The notes under the pieces were generated by a model, which worked only from the letters and a program-made list of their open reading frames with translations, was not told the origin of the DNA and ran no database searches. The position numbers and the translations under genes are program-made. Below are positions 1-9,369 of a stretch of DNA of 64,000 nucleotides, in pieces. Location: positions 1 to 64,000 of the forward strand of contig JANPCX010000046.1 of assembly GCA_031431125.1 (NCBI GenBank), given 5' to 3'. The DNA comes from JANPCX01 sp031431125. GTDB taxonomy: Bacteria > Pseudomonadota > Gammaproteobacteria > Burkholderiales > Burkholderiaceae_C. Numbering within the stretch: the stretch's first letter is position 1; each line of letters starts with the position of its first letter.

Positions 1-2
1 AC

Positions 3-1730
3 CGGGATGCCGGTTTGGTGGTCATTCAAGTGGCGCCGCGAGACAACTCCAACTGGGTCAACGGCAGCGGTCCTTGGTACGACAACTTCGGACAGATGTG
101 GGACGCCACCCACAACGGCAGCTTGGCAGGGTATGGCCAGCCCGCCCGGACCAAGGCGCTCGACGACGGCAGTTTGCGCGGTGGATTTTTCCCCGACGGC
201 ACCAGCTACTGGGGCAATGTGCAGCCCGCCATTGCCTATGCGGTGCAGCACCGACTGCCCGGTGCGCTGGAGGGCTATCAGCGCATGACGGCAGCCAACA
301 ACTGGTCGCAGCTGACCAGTAGTTTCAACAACAACCCGGTTTGGAGTGTCAGGCCCAGCAATTTGGCGTCTGCTGCTGCCGGTGGAATACCAGCTGCCAC
401 GGCTACTGCAACCACTTCAGCGACTCCAAATACTTCAACGACCCCAAATACCTCAGCGACTTCGGTTCCAGCGGCACAACCTGCAATGCCTGTGCCCGCT
501 GCGCCGCCAGTTCCTTCTTGGGCCGCCAACGTGCCGGTAGACACCTGGACCACAATGCCGGGTACCGCTTTCACACCTTGGGCCAAAGCCAATATTCCGT
601 CTGGCGCTTATTACGGCACGGCGCCGATCGAATCCATCATCAACGCTTTCTGCGACCCAGCGAACGATCCTGGGTTTGGCGCGCAGTACTTCTTTGGCGG
701 TGGTCATGGTGATGGGAGCTGCAACGCCGTGTGCAAATTCGACCATCAGACGTTGAAGTGGTCGCTGGTTGGTCAGCCGACCCCACCCTCGGTGTACCTG
801 CCGGGTTATCCCAACACCAAACCCTACCCCTCAGGCCGCACCTTCAACGGCTGGTTTTTACCCAAGAGTGAACTGCCCGATCCGCGTGATGCGGCGCATG
901 TCGCGCCGGCCTTGGCACGTATGTCCACCCACATGTACGCTGCGGCCGTCAAGCGCGGCACTCGCTTGCATTACTTCTATGCCGGGTATGGCGAGTTTGA
1001 CACCGCAACCGGCCAATGGTTGGGTAAATGCGAGGTTGATTTTGGCGAGCAACTGATCAAGTTCAGACCCCAGTATGGCAATTCCTACCTGCAGCAGGGC
1101 ACGGTCGCGCTCTATGACGAAGTCACGGATCGAATTTTTGTGACCTTGGTACCCGGCGATGCAGGAGGCGCTTGGCGCAATGCCATCATGGTGTTTAACC
1201 CCATGACACGTCGCATTGAGTCGATTCATGAAAGCAATGCGTCTACCTTTGGTTTGGTGTCGGAATCCTTGAGCATGTGCCGGGTGGGGCGCGAACTCTA
1301 TTGCTTCAACAAGATAGGGCTTTACGGCAAGCCGACTTCGATGAATCAAGGCTTCATCTTCAACATGGACAAAAAAACCTTCAGGCGCTTTGTACTCACG
1401 GGCGATACGGAAGGCTCCACTTTTGCTTTCAGCAACTTACAAGAGACCATTCCGAGCTACTACGATGGCATTGCGATTCGGCGTTGGAACTTCCAACCCT
1501 CTGAGCGCGGCAAGATTTACAGCGTCAACCTGACACCTCTCAGCGGCAGCGGTGCGAGCAACGATCCGCTGGTACTGCGGCAAACGGTGCGCACGATTGC
1601 TGGACAACCACCCACCCGACCTCTGTTCATTTACAACCGCTTGATGTACCACGCGGGGGCCAAATGCGCGCTGATGATTCCGGAGTCCGATGCCAATTGG
1701 GTTGTGCTCAAGCTGAGTCCTGGCGTTTGA
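3..1730 (+). CDS. Secreted/surface propeller-like protein, 5' partial
   Basis: The reading frame is open from the left edge of the window, so the true start lies upstream. The visible part has three sections. A first part of about 110 residues is rich in W, Y and N and resembles the end of a carbohydrate-active helical domain. A low-complexity Ala/Thr/Pro/Ser linker follows (about residues 120-165). The C-terminal part of about 400 residues has repeated Trp/Gly/Asp strands that look like a beta-propeller of the galactose-oxidase or Kelch kind. The linker suggests an exported multidomain protein. I cannot name the substrate, and the propeller call is by eye only. Confidence 0.55.
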   Translation, partial: RDAGLVVIQVAPRDNSNWVNGSGPWYDNFGQMWDATHNGSLAGYGQPARTKALDDGSLRGGFFPDGTSYWGNVQPAIAYAVQHRLPGALEGYQRMTAANNWSQLTSSFNNNPVWSVRPSNLASAAAGGIPAATATATTSATPNTSTTPNTSATSVPAAQPAMPVPAAPPVPSWAANVPVDTWTTMPGTAFTPWAKANIPSGAYYGTAPIESIINAFCDPANDPGFGAQYFFGGGHGDGSCNAVCKFDHQTLKWSLVGQPTPPSVYLPGYPNTKPYPSGRTFNGWFLPKSELPDPRDAAHVAPALARMSTHMYAAAVKRGTRLHYFYAGYGEFDTATGQWLGKCEVDFGEQLIKFRPQYGNSYLQQGTVALYDEVTDRIFVTLVPGDAGGAWRNAIMVFNPMTRRIESIHESNASTFGLVSESLSMCRVGRELYCFNKIGLYGKPTSMNQGFIFNMDKKTFRRFVLTGDTEGSTFAFSNLQETIPSYYDGIAIRRWNFQPSERGKIYSVNLTPLSGSGASNDPLVLRQTVRTIAGQPPTRPLFIYNRLMYHAGAKCALMIPESDANWVVLKLSPGV

Positions 1731-2150
1731 TGAGACCCGTGTGACGATCCGCCATTGAATTTTTCATTGTCAAAAACAGCCAAAGCTGTTGGCGGTTGTC
1801 GACGTGTCATACCGAGGTGGGGCCAGGTTTCGACACCTCAGTCCGAGGGGTGTATGCTGGCATTGCGTCCCAGGAATGGGAGGCACCGCGGCGCCCTGGA
1901 TTGCCGGCTTCCACAGCCGAGCCGAACCTGAACTCGCTACACCGACTGGTTTGCTTAGCCCCTCCCCCTGGGTTGCGGGGGGGTGTGCTTTGGCCCGTGA
2001 CACAGTTGGCAATATTTTTTTTTGCGTTGGCCAACTTGGGTACGATCTGTAACAGTCAGCGGACAATAGGCCGGTGGGCAATGAGAGTCGAATCGACTGT
2101 CTTGCACCGCCACTGTCGTTTTGTCTCTGTGTCCCTTGGTTTGTGCCCCG
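1731..2150. other. Intergenic region, 420 bases, no gene seen
   Basis: No convincing coding frame is present. It holds a small inverted repeat at 1775-1790 (AACAGC/GCTGTT) that, on the minus strand, is followed by a run of T and could be a weak terminator. A C-rich/G-rich stretch near 1967-1986 could pair. The 100 bases before 2151 should hold the promoter of the downstream peptidase; I could not pick -35/-10 boxes with confidence. Confidence 0.4.
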
Positions 2151-4130
2151 ATGCCATCGAAAGATCTGTCACTGTCCGACGTAAGGTTGCCCAGCCTGGA
2201 GGTGGCCTACTGTCAAAATCCCCAAGGGTTTGCATGGCTAACCCGCTGCATGACTTTGGGTTTGGTTCTGGCATACCTCACGGTGCTCTTATTGGCTTTG
2301 GTGGGTGTCGTGTCCGGTGTCAGCGAGCTCATGTCCCCGGTACCGCAGGATGATGTTTTCACGTGGATAGGCTTGTTCCTCGGCAGCTATGTTCTGTGCA
2401 CCGGGCTTTACGCCATGCGGCCCAGCACGGTTTCAATGACGGAGCAGCTGCTGACGCGGGAGCGGGTGCCAAAGTTATTTCATTTGCTGGACAATGTGGC
2501 GAAAAAAGCGGGGGTGCGGCTGCCGCAAGAAGTTCGGCTGGGCACCGAAATGCGGGTACAGACCTTAGGCCATGCGTGCCTCGGTTTGTTGGGCTTGCAT
2601 CGCCACAGCTTGGTCTTGGGTTTGCCGCTGCTGTTGACTTTGGATGTGAAACAGCTCGCTTCAGTGGTGGCCCATGAGTTGGGGCACCTCGGCCCCGCGC
2701 ATGGCTCTGTTGGCAGTTGGGCTCGTTGGATGCGGATCACCTGGGCACGACTTGCAGATGAATGGCAACTCAGCTCGGCGAAACTGACTGCCTGGCAGCT
2801 CATTAAGTTGGGCCCAGCTGCGATCTTGCTACGTTATCTGTTTCCTCGCCTGAACGAGCGAGCCCTTGTGCTGTCGAGGTACCAGGCCTTCGCGGCAGAC
2901 AAAGTGGCCCGTCGTGTTGCGGGTTCACAAGCCACGGTGGACGCCTTGGTGCGTTTGAAGGTGCAGGGTGAATACTTGCGGCAAGGATTTTGGCCCGAGG
3001 TGCTGGGCCGAGCGAGCCATTCGCCCACACCCAATGTGCTGCCCTACCGTGCCATGATTCAGCGCCTGAGTGGGAGCAAAGGCCACACCAAAGCGGCCAC
3101 ATGGTTGACACAGGCATTGCTGCAGAACGCGGCACCCTTCGATGCCTATCCCTGCTTAAGAGATCGTTTGGTCAAAACCAAACTCAATGCTAGGTTGCCC
3201 AAAGCAGCCAAACACGCTGCTGCCCAGCTGCTGATGGGAGATGCTCTGGACCAGATGGTCTTGGACATGGATGTTTTCTGGCAACGGGAGATGACCGTGG
3301 CCTGGGCCGAGTTGCACCGCGAGTACCTGACCCAACATCACCTCGAACGCGAGTTGCAAACCGAGGGTGAACGTGGCGCTTTGCATCCAGATGATCACTT
3401 ATTGTGGGCACGTGCTGCGCGGAAAACCCAAGGCGATGTGGCCAGTGAAGCCTTGTTGCGTTTGATGTTGGTTGACCACGAGGACGATATCAACGCCAAG
3501 TTTGAGTTGGGTTCTCTCTTGATCGATCAATTGGATACGGAGGCCAGCGCCCAAGGTGCGCGGCTGTTGCGCGCGCTGGGCCTGACGTCAGATCATCCCC
3601 GTGCACTGCATGCTGCAATTCGTTACGGACAATGGCTGTCATTGAGTCCAAACCACGAAGATGCGGGCTTTTGGCCCGACGAGATTCGCCGCAACGAGCA
3701 CCGGGCAGAGCAAGCGCGGGGCGCTTTACTGAATTTCGAGGACGAACACAGCCTACTCGCACCTGATTTAAGCCAACGTTGCCTGCGCTCGGTACGCGAG
3801 TTGTTGTTGGACGGAGGTGCTGTGCGACAAGCGCACTGGGTGAGCAAACATGTCGCGGCTTTCCCCGATTGGCGCTACGCCGTGGTGGTGTTGTCGTTGG
3901 CACCAGGGCATCGACTGGGTGATTTGCCGACTCGCTTAGAAGCGCTTTTGCAGTCGATGTGCCTGCCTATCGCATTGGCGGTTGTGGACGGCGCGGATCC
4001 TGCATGGATCGTTGGTGAAAAGAAGACCATCCTGGATCGGCTGCGGCAGGTTCCGGGGGCTGCGCTCTTCAGCCCAGAAACAGACGACGTTCACTCAACG
4101 TCCAGACCGAGCCGCTACATGCCAGCGTAG
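2151..4130 (+). CDS. M48 family zinc metallopeptidase with helical repeat region
   Basis: A 659-residue protein. Two N-terminal hydrophobic segments (about residues 40-65 and 75-95) anchor it in the inner membrane. The zinc motif HELGH lies at residues 175-179, as in the M48 (HtpX/Ste24-like) family. The long C-terminal half is helical, rich in Ala/Leu/Arg, and may be TPR-like. The family degrades or trims membrane and envelope proteins. ATG 2151 is chosen over an upstream start at 2121 because the extra residues add nothing family-like. The last 16 bases overlap the end of the oppositely oriented ETF-QO gene. Confidence 0.8.
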   Translation: MPSKDLSLSDVRLPSLEVAYCQNPQGFAWLTRCMTLGLVLAYLTVLLLALVGVVSGVSELMSPVPQDDVFTWIGLFLGSYVLCTGLYAMRPSTVSMTEQLLTRERVPKLFHLLDNVAKKAGVRLPQEVRLGTEMRVQTLGHACLGLLGLHRHSLVLGLPLLLTLDVKQLASVVAHELGHLGPAHGSVGSWARWMRITWARLADEWQLSSAKLTAWQLIKLGPAAILLRYLFPRLNERALVLSRYQAFAADKVARRVAGSQATVDALVRLKVQGEYLRQGFWPEVLGRASHSPTPNVLPYRAMIQRLSGSKGHTKAATWLTQALLQNAAPFDAYPCLRDRLVKTKLNARLPKAAKHAAAQLLMGDALDQMVLDMDVFWQREMTVAWAELHREYLTQHHLERELQTEGERGALHPDDHLLWARAARKTQGDVASEALLRLMLVDHEDDINAKFELGSLLIDQLDTEASAQGARLLRALGLTSDHPRALHAAIRYGQWLSLSPNHEDAGFWPDEIRRNEHRAEQARGALLNFEDEHSLLAPDLSQRCLRSVRELLLDGGAVRQAHWVSKHVAAFPDWRYAVVVLSLAPGHRLGDLPTRLEALLQSMCLPIALAVVDGADPAWIVGEKKTILDRLRQVPGAALFSPETDDVHSTSRPSRYMPA

Positions 4131-5803
4131 TTCGGGCCGCCTGCGCCTTCGGGTGTGACCCACACAATGTTTTGCGTTGGGTCTTTGATGTCGCAGGTTT
4201 TGCAGTGCACGCAGTTTTGCGCATTGATCTGCAGTCGGTCGCTGCCGTTTTCATCCTTCACAAACTCGTAGACACCAGCCGGGCAGTAGCGGCTCTCTGG
4301 GCCTGCATAGGTGGCCAAGTTCACATTCACGGGGACGCTGGCGTCTTTCAGGGTGAGGTGTGCGGGCTGGTTTTCTTCGTGGTTGGTATTGCTGATGAAA
4401 ACGCTGCTCAAGCGGTCAAAAGTGATTTGGCCATCGGGCTTTGGGTATTGAATTTTTTCGCACTGGTGGGCGGGAAGCAGCCGTGTGTGGTCGGCATAGC
4501 GGCCGTGCCGGGTCCAAGGCGGTGACTTAAACCCCAGCTTGGGCAGCAGCCACTGCTCTATGCCTGTCATCAGGCTGCCCACATAAAAGCCCAGCTTGAA
4601 CCATGTTTTGAAGTTGCGGGCTTGGTTCAGCTCATCAAAGAGCCAGCTTTTCTCGAACGCTGCAGGGTAGGCGGACAACTCGTCGTGGGCACGTCCTGCC
4701 TGGACTGCCTCAAACGCCGCCTCGGCCGCCAGCATGCCGGTTTTGATGGCGGCATGGCTGCCCTTGATGCGTGCGGCGTTGAGGTAACCCGCGTCGCAGC
4801 CTATCAACGCGCCACCAGGAAATACCGTCTTGGGCAGGGTGAGCAGGCCACCGGCGGTGATGGCCCGGGCGCCGTAACCCAAACGTTTGCCGCCTTCCAA
4901 GAAGTGACGAATGCTCGGGTGGGTTTTCCAGCGCTGCATTTCTTCAAACGGGCTGAGCCAGGGGTTGGTGTAGTCCAAACCCGTCACCAAACCCAGTGTG
5001 ACTTTGTTGTCTTCCAGGTGGTACATGAAACCACCGCCGTAGGTCTGCGTGTCCATGGGCCAGCCCGCGGTGTGGACGACCAATCCGGCCTGGTGTTTTT
5101 CAGGTTTGATTTCCCACAGTTCTTTCACACCGAGGGCATAGGTTTGTGGGTCTTTGCCGGCATCCAGTTGGTAACGTGCAATCAGCTGTTTGCCCAAGTG
5201 GCCGCGCGAACCTTCGGCGAACAAGGTGTACTTCGCATGCAACTCCATGCCGAGTTGAAAGTTGGACGTCGGTTGACCGTCTTTGCCCAAACCCTGGTGG
5301 CCAGTCGCGACACCCTTGACAGAGCCATCGTCGTTGTAAAGCAGTTCGGCGGCTGTGAATCCTGGGTAGATCTCAACGCCCAAACCCTCGGCTTGCGCGC
5401 CCAACCAGCGGGTGAGGTTGGACAGGCTGATGGCGTAGTTGCCGTGGTTGTGAAAACAATTCGGAATCAGCCACTGCGGCGTGTTGATCGCACCCTTCTC
5501 GGTCAAGAACAGCACCTGGTCGGCGGTGACGGCTTGGTTCAAGGGCGCGCCCAACTCTTTCCAGTTGGGCAGCAGCTCGTTCAACGCGCGTGGATCCATG
5601 ACCGCGCCGCTCAGAATGTGGGCACCAGGCTCCGAGCCTTTTTCGAGTACCGTGACCGCGATCTCTTTGCCCTGGCTACTGGCCAGCTGTTTGAGGCGAA
5701 TGGCTGCCGCCAGCCCAGCCGGGCCTGCGCCAACGATGAGAACATCGACTTCCATCGCGTCGCGTGGGCCATATTGTTCAATCAAGGCAGCGGGTGTGGT
5801 CAA
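4115..5803 (-). CDS. Electron transfer flavoprotein-ubiquinone oxidoreductase
   Basis: A 562-residue protein of the usual family length. It passes electrons from reduced ETF (from acyl-CoA and amino-acid dehydrogenases) to ubiquinone at the membrane. The N-terminal FAD-binding motif GAGPAGL lies at about residues 26-32. The C-terminal ferredoxin-like part carries the 4Fe-4S cysteines (CPAGVYEF, then CVHCKTCDIKDP). The sequence matches the family over its full length, with no break. It is divergent from the SDR gene at 5911 and converges with the M48 peptidase gene. The name is near certain from motifs; physiological partners such as etfAB are not in this window. Confidence 0.95.
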   Translation of the reverse strand: MTTPAALIEQYGPRDAMEVDVLIVGAGPAGLAAAIRLKQLASSQGKEIAVTVLEKGSEPGAHILSGAVMDPRALNELLPNWKELGAPLNQAVTADQVLFLTEKGAINTPQWLIPNCFHNHGNYAISLSNLTRWLGAQAEGLGVEIYPGFTAAELLYNDDGSVKGVATGHQGLGKDGQPTSNFQLGMELHAKYTLFAEGSRGHLGKQLIARYQLDAGKDPQTYALGVKELWEIKPEKHQAGLVVHTAGWPMDTQTYGGGFMYHLEDNKVTLGLVTGLDYTNPWLSPFEEMQRWKTHPSIRHFLEGGKRLGYGARAITAGGLLTLPKTVFPGGALIGCDAGYLNAARIKGSHAAIKTGMLAAEAAFEAVQAGRAHDELSAYPAAFEKSWLFDELNQARNFKTWFKLGFYVGSLMTGIEQWLLPKLGFKSPPWTRHGRYADHTRLLPAHQCEKIQYPKPDGQITFDRLSSVFISNTNHEENQPAHLTLKDASVPVNVNLATYAGPESRYCPAGVYEFVKDENGSDRLQINAQNCVHCKTCDIKDPTQNIVWVTPEGAGGPNYAGM

Positions 5804-5852
5804 AGCGGTCTCCTTTGTTTGTCGAGAATTGTATCGAGGCGGTGTCAGAATA

Positions 5853-5864
5853 GAACGGTCGTTC
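5853..5864. promoter_or_regulatory. Candidate TetR-type operator between ETF-QO and SDR genes
   Basis: The bases GAACGGTCGTTC form a near-palindrome with arms GAACG and CGTTC around a two-base centre. They sit in the 107-base divergent intergenic region between ETF-QO and the SDR gene. Such AACG-N-CGTT elements are common for TetR regulators of fatty-acid genes. The symmetry is seen; the link to a regulator is inference. Confidence 0.4.
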
Positions 5865-5910
5865 GGGTTGTTAACCTATTCCGTCAGGCTTGCCATTTTC
5901 AGGAGTCAGC

Positions 5911-6693
5911 ATGAGCTACAACATTGATCTGTCCGGCCGCGTGGCCTTGGTCACCGGTGCTTCCAGTGGGCTGGGGGAGCAGTTCGCCAAGACATTGGCG
6001 CATGCGGGGGCGGCGGTGGTGCTGGCTGGGCGCCGCACGGAGCGCCTCAAAACCTTGCGCGCCGAAATTGAGGCGGGCGGCGGCGATGCCCATGTGGTCA
6101 AGCTTGATGTCACCGACTTGGACAGCATCAAATCTGCCGTGGCACACGCCGAAACCGAGGTCGGAATCATCGACATCCTGGTCAACAACTCGGGTGTGGG
6201 TTTGACTCAAAAGTTGGTCGATGTGAGCGAAGACGAGTTCGATTTCGTTTTCAACACCAACACCAAAGGCGCCTTTTTTGTGGCGCAAGAGGTGGGCAAA
6301 CGCATGCTGGCGCGGGCCCAAGGTGCGGCACCCGGCACTTTCACGGGTGGACGTATCGTCAACATTGCCTCCACCGTGGGCTTGCGCACCTTGAGTCAAA
6401 TTGGTGTTTACGCCATGAGCAAAGCGGCGGTGATCCACATGACCCGCTGCATGGCGCTTGAGTGGGGCAAATACGGCATCAATGTCAATGCCATCTGCCC
6501 GGGCTACATCGACACCGAAATCAACCACCATCGCTGGGCGACCGAACAGGGCAAACGTTTGGTGGAGTCCTTGCCGCGCAAACGCATTGGTGTTCCCAAG
6601 GATTTGGACGCGGTGCTGATGATGCTGGTGGCCAACGAAAGCCATTTTGTGAACGGCGCAGTGATTCAAGCCGACGACGGTTTTGCTGTTTGA
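5911..6693 (+). CDS. SDR family NAD(P)-dependent oxidoreductase
   Basis: A 260-residue classical short-chain dehydrogenase. Motifs seen are TGASSGLG (cofactor loop, near residue 15), NNSG in the central strand, the catalytic Ser in the NIAST strand, and YAMSK (catalytic Tyr and Lys). The C-terminal ADDGF element is typical. The start ATG 5911 follows AGGAG at 5901-5905. The neighbour ETF-QO and the shared divergent region suggest a role in fatty-acid or acyl metabolism (3-hydroxyacyl or similar substrates), but the substrate cannot be read from the sequence. Confidence 0.9.
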   Translation: MSYNIDLSGRVALVTGASSGLGEQFAKTLAHAGAAVVLAGRRTERLKTLRAEIEAGGGDAHVVKLDVTDLDSIKSAVAHAETEVGIIDILVNNSGVGLTQKLVDVSEDEFDFVFNTNTKGAFFVAQEVGKRMLARAQGAAPGTFTGGRIVNIASTVGLRTLSQIGVYAMSKAAVIHMTRCMALEWGKYGINVNAICPGYIDTEINHHRWATEQGKRLVESLPRKRIGVPKDLDAVLMMLVANESHFVNGAVIQADDGFAV

Positions 6694-6697
6694 GCCC

Positions 6698-7357
6698 ATG
6701 CAACGTCCTCTGACCTCGCTTGAAGCCCGTGTGCTGGCTGTGTTGGTTGAAAAAGCGCACACCGTGCCCGACAGTTACCCGATGTCGCTCAATACCTTGA
6801 TGCTGGGATGCAATCAAAAAACGGCACGTGACCCGGTGATCAACGCCACCGAAACTGAGGTGCAGGGTGCCGTGGAAGACTTGCGCGGCTTGGACCTGTT
6901 GCTGGAGCGCAGCGGCTCGCGCGTGCCACGTTTTGAGCACAACATGGCCCGCACCATGGGCTTGCCTTCACAGGCGGTTGCCTTGCTCGCCACCTTGATG
7001 CTGCGTGGGCCGCAAACCTCGGCCGAGTTGCGTGCCAACAGCGAGCGCCTGCACCGTTTTGCTGACTTGTCATCCGTTGAAGGATTCATGCAAGAGCTGC
7101 TGGATCGGGCAACGGACAAGGGAGGCCCTTTGGTGGTGAAGTTGCCAAGGGCGCCTGGGGCGCGCGAGGCGCGGTGGGCCCACCTCTTGTGTGGAGAGGT
7201 GGACGTCAGCGCGATGGTTGCCACTTCCGGTCATGGCGGTGGCAGCGAGGAGCTGGCTGCGCTCAAGTCACAGCAGATGGAACTGCAGGCTGAGGTGGCT
7301 GAGCTGCGCGCCTTGGTTGAACGGCTCTATTCCGAACTGGGCATCCAACGCGGTTGA
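6698..7357 (+). CDS. YceH family protein (DUF480)
   Basis: A 219-residue protein that begins with LTSLEARVLAVLVEK, the hallmark of the YceH/DUF480 family, which folds as two winged helices. A coiled coil of about 40 residues closes the protein (residues 175-215, with ELQAEVAELRALVERL). Its molecular function is not established. It starts five bases after the SDR stop codon, so the two are probably co-transcribed. ATG 6698 is preferred to a TTG at 6683 because the family begins at this point. Confidence 0.85.
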   Translation: MQRPLTSLEARVLAVLVEKAHTVPDSYPMSLNTLMLGCNQKTARDPVINATETEVQGAVEDLRGLDLLLERSGSRVPRFEHNMARTMGLPSQAVALLATLMLRGPQTSAELRANSERLHRFADLSSVEGFMQELLDRATDKGGPLVVKLPRAPGAREARWAHLLCGEVDVSAMVATSGHGGGSEELAALKSQQMELQAEVAELRALVERLYSELGIQRG

Positions 7358-7414
7358 TGCGCCTGGGGCCCCCACCACGATTGCAGCAGCGACGTTAGAG
7401 CAAAGGCATCTTCT

Positions 7415-7855
7415 ATGCGCATCGACATTCCCGAAGAAAAATCCCTGGCCTATCAAACCCAATTCCCCATCCGCTGGGGCGACATGGACGCCTTTGGCCA
7501 CGTCAACAACGTGCAGTTCTTTCGCTACCTGGAAAACACCCGTGTGGATTGGTTGAACCAGCTGCAGTACGTCGACCCCCGCAACGGCGAAGGTGTGGTG
7601 GTGGTGAATGTGTTCTGCAATTTTTATCAACAACTGCTCTACCCGGGCGACCTGGTGGCCAAGCTCTACCTCACTAAGCTCGGTCGCCGCAGCTTTGACC
7701 ATGTGGTGACTTTCGAGCGCTTGGACGCGCCTGGCACCATCGTCGCCGCGGGCGGTGCCACCATCGTGTGGGTGAACTTTGCACAAGGCAAGGCTTTGCT
7801 GCTGCCTGACGGTTTGCGTTCCACCTTGACTCAAATTCAAACATCTCAACCATGA
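7415..7855 (+). CDS. Acyl-CoA thioesterase, 4-hydroxybenzoyl-CoA thioesterase fold
   Basis: A 146-residue hot-dog-fold protein of the YbgC/4HBT type. The motif RWGDMDAFGHVNN (residues 20-32) contains the catalytic Asp and the conserved His-Val-Asn-Asn. Such enzymes cleave acyl-CoA thioesters in the cytoplasm. The stop codon overlaps the ATG of the next gene (ATGA at 7852), so the two are translationally coupled. The acyl substrate is unknown. Confidence 0.88.
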   Translation: MRIDIPEEKSLAYQTQFPIRWGDMDAFGHVNNVQFFRYLENTRVDWLNQLQYVDPRNGEGVVVVNVFCNFYQQLLYPGDLVAKLYLTKLGRRSFDHVVTFERLDAPGTIVAAGGATIVWVNFAQGKALLLPDGLRSTLTQIQTSQP

Positions 7856-8982
7856 CCATTCCCACCGAAACCCCGAGCAAACGCGCCTGGGTGCGCGAGG
7901 CGGTACGCCGCATTGAGGCCGACTTTCAGCGCTCCAGCGACACCCACCTCATCCCGGTCGACCTGCCTGGTTTTCCCGGCATCTCGCTGTATTTGAAGGA
8001 CGAGTCCAGCCACCCCACCGGCAGCCTCAAACACCGTTTGGCACGCAGTCTTTTTCTCTATGCTTTGTGCAACGGCTGGTTGAAAGAGGGCACCACGGTG
8101 GTGGAATCCTCCAGCGGGTCCACCGCCATTTCGGAAGCCTACTTTGCGCGCTTGCTCGGCTTGCCCTTTGTGGCCGTGATGCCGCGCACCACATCGGCCG
8201 AGAAAGTGACGGCGATTGAGTTCCAAGGTGGCCGCTGCCATTTGGTGGACGACCCGCATGCCATCTACGCCGAGTCTGAGCGTTTGGCGCAAGAGCTTGG
8301 CGGCCACTACATGGACCAGTTCACCTATGCCGAACGCGCCACCGACTGGCGCGCCAACAACAACATCGCCGAAGCCATCTTCACGCAAATGAAGTTGGAA
8401 CCGAATCCTTTGCCCACTTGGGTTGTGGCCAGCGCTGGCACGGGCGGCACCCTGGCCACCATAGGCCGATACGTGCGTTACTGCAGCCACCCCACTTTGG
8501 TGTGCGGTGTCGATGCAGAACGTTCGGTGTTTTTTGAGCATTACCAAAGCGGCGATGCCACGCTGACACTGCCCCACGGTTCACGCATTGAAGGCATCGG
8601 TCGTCCACGCGTTGAAGCGTCGTTTTTGCCTGGCGTGATTGACGCCATGGTCAAGGTGCCCGACGTGTGGTCGCTGGGTTCCATGCGTGCGTTGAGCCAG
8701 CAATTGGGGCGACTCGTGGGCGGCTCCACCGGCACCAACTTGATCGCCGCACTGGCTTGTGCCCAGCACATGAAGCAGCGCGGTGAAACCGGCTCCATCG
8801 TCACCTTGTTGTGCGACGCCGGTGAGCGCTACCGCGACCGTTATTTCAACGACGCCTGGTTGCAAAGCCAAGGCCTGTCCTGCCACGATGAGCGCGGCGC
8901 GGTGTTGTCTTTGATGAAGCAGGGCGTGTGGCCCCAGGGGTTGCGTGACTCCTGGCGGTTGGCGGGCTTCTGGTTGGACTGA
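7852..8982 (+). CDS. PLP-dependent cysteine synthase family protein
   Basis: A 376-residue fold-type II PLP enzyme. The PLP lysine lies in SHPTGSLKHR (Lys60), the substrate loop is ESSSGSTAIS, and the phosphate-binding Gly-rich loop is ASAGTGGTLATIG. It resembles the cysteine synthase/cystathionine beta-synthase family but is longer at the C-terminus than CysK or CysM. It could be an L-cysteine desulfhydrase or a beta-replacement enzyme. It overlaps the thioesterase gene by four bases and is probably in the same transcript. Confidence 0.85.
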   Translation: MTIPTETPSKRAWVREAVRRIEADFQRSSDTHLIPVDLPGFPGISLYLKDESSHPTGSLKHRLARSLFLYALCNGWLKEGTTVVESSSGSTAISEAYFARLLGLPFVAVMPRTTSAEKVTAIEFQGGRCHLVDDPHAIYAESERLAQELGGHYMDQFTYAERATDWRANNNIAEAIFTQMKLEPNPLPTWVVASAGTGGTLATIGRYVRYCSHPTLVCGVDAERSVFFEHYQSGDATLTLPHGSRIEGIGRPRVEASFLPGVIDAMVKVPDVWSLGSMRALSQQLGRLVGGSTGTNLIAALACAQHMKQRGETGSIVTLLCDAGERYRDRYFNDAWLQSQGLSCHDERGAVLSLMKQGVWPQGLRDSWRLAGFWLD

Positions 8983-9030
8983 AGTGGGTGTGCGATTCGG
9001 CTGGGTGTTTTGTGACGCCCATGAATCAAA

Positions 9031-9063
9031 CCCCGTCATTGCCAGGAAAGCGGGAATGACGGG
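9031..9063. terminator. CCCGTCATT...AATGACGGG hairpin, dispersed-repeat type
   Basis: A perfect nine-base inverted repeat (CCCGTCATT at 9032-9040, AATGACGGG at 9055-9063) encloses a loop with CCAGG/AAAGCGGG. It sits between two converging genes (end of the cysteine synthase-like gene and the csbD-like gene). It is the form of the CGTCATTCCCGCGAAAGCGGGAATG repeat common in betaproteobacterial genomes, and may serve as a bidirectional terminator. There is no T-run. Confidence 0.6.
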
Positions 9064-9070
9064 TCGCTGA

Positions 9071-9304
9071 TTACTTGTGTTTTGCGTCTTGACTGAACCA
9101 GCTTTCGTTAGCGGTTTTCTCCCAGGTTGAGAGTTGCTTTTCAGCGTCGTCCTTGGCCACGCCGTAACGTTCTTGAATCTTGCCTGCCAGCTGATCGCGT
9201 TTGCCCGCAATCACGTCCAAGTCGTCGTCAGTGAGTTTTCCCCACTGCTCTTTGACTTTGCCGGTGGCTTGTTTCCAATTGCCTTCAATGCGATCCCAGT
9301 TCAT
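9071..9304 (-). CDS. CsbD family general stress protein
   Basis: A 77-residue small hydrophilic protein starting MNWDRIEGNWKQATGKVKEQ, the signature of the CsbD family. Members are induced by general stress (sigma-B in Bacillus, osmotic/RpoS-type stress in proteobacteria), but their biochemistry is unknown. A G/A-rich ribosome site (AAGGAAA) precedes the start. It lies upstream of the BON lipoprotein and ferritin-like genes on the same strand, the first of the stress block. Confidence 0.92.
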   Translation of the reverse strand: MNWDRIEGNWKQATGKVKEQWGKLTDDDLDVIAGKRDQLAGKIQERYGVAKDDAEKQLSTWEKTANESWFSQDAKHK

Positions 9305-9369
9305 GTGAGTTTCCTTCAGTTGAGACTAAAAAAAGGCGGCCAAACAATGACCACCGAGAGGTGAGGGGC

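Noticed and set aside
1796..2353. 185-residue plus-strand frame overlapping the start of the M48 gene
   Set aside because: Composition is that of non-coding sequence, and it overlaps the real peptidase start out of frame.
4622..5914. 430-residue open frame on the plus strand
   Set aside because: It lies wholly antisense to the conserved ETF-QO gene and reads through its promoter region.
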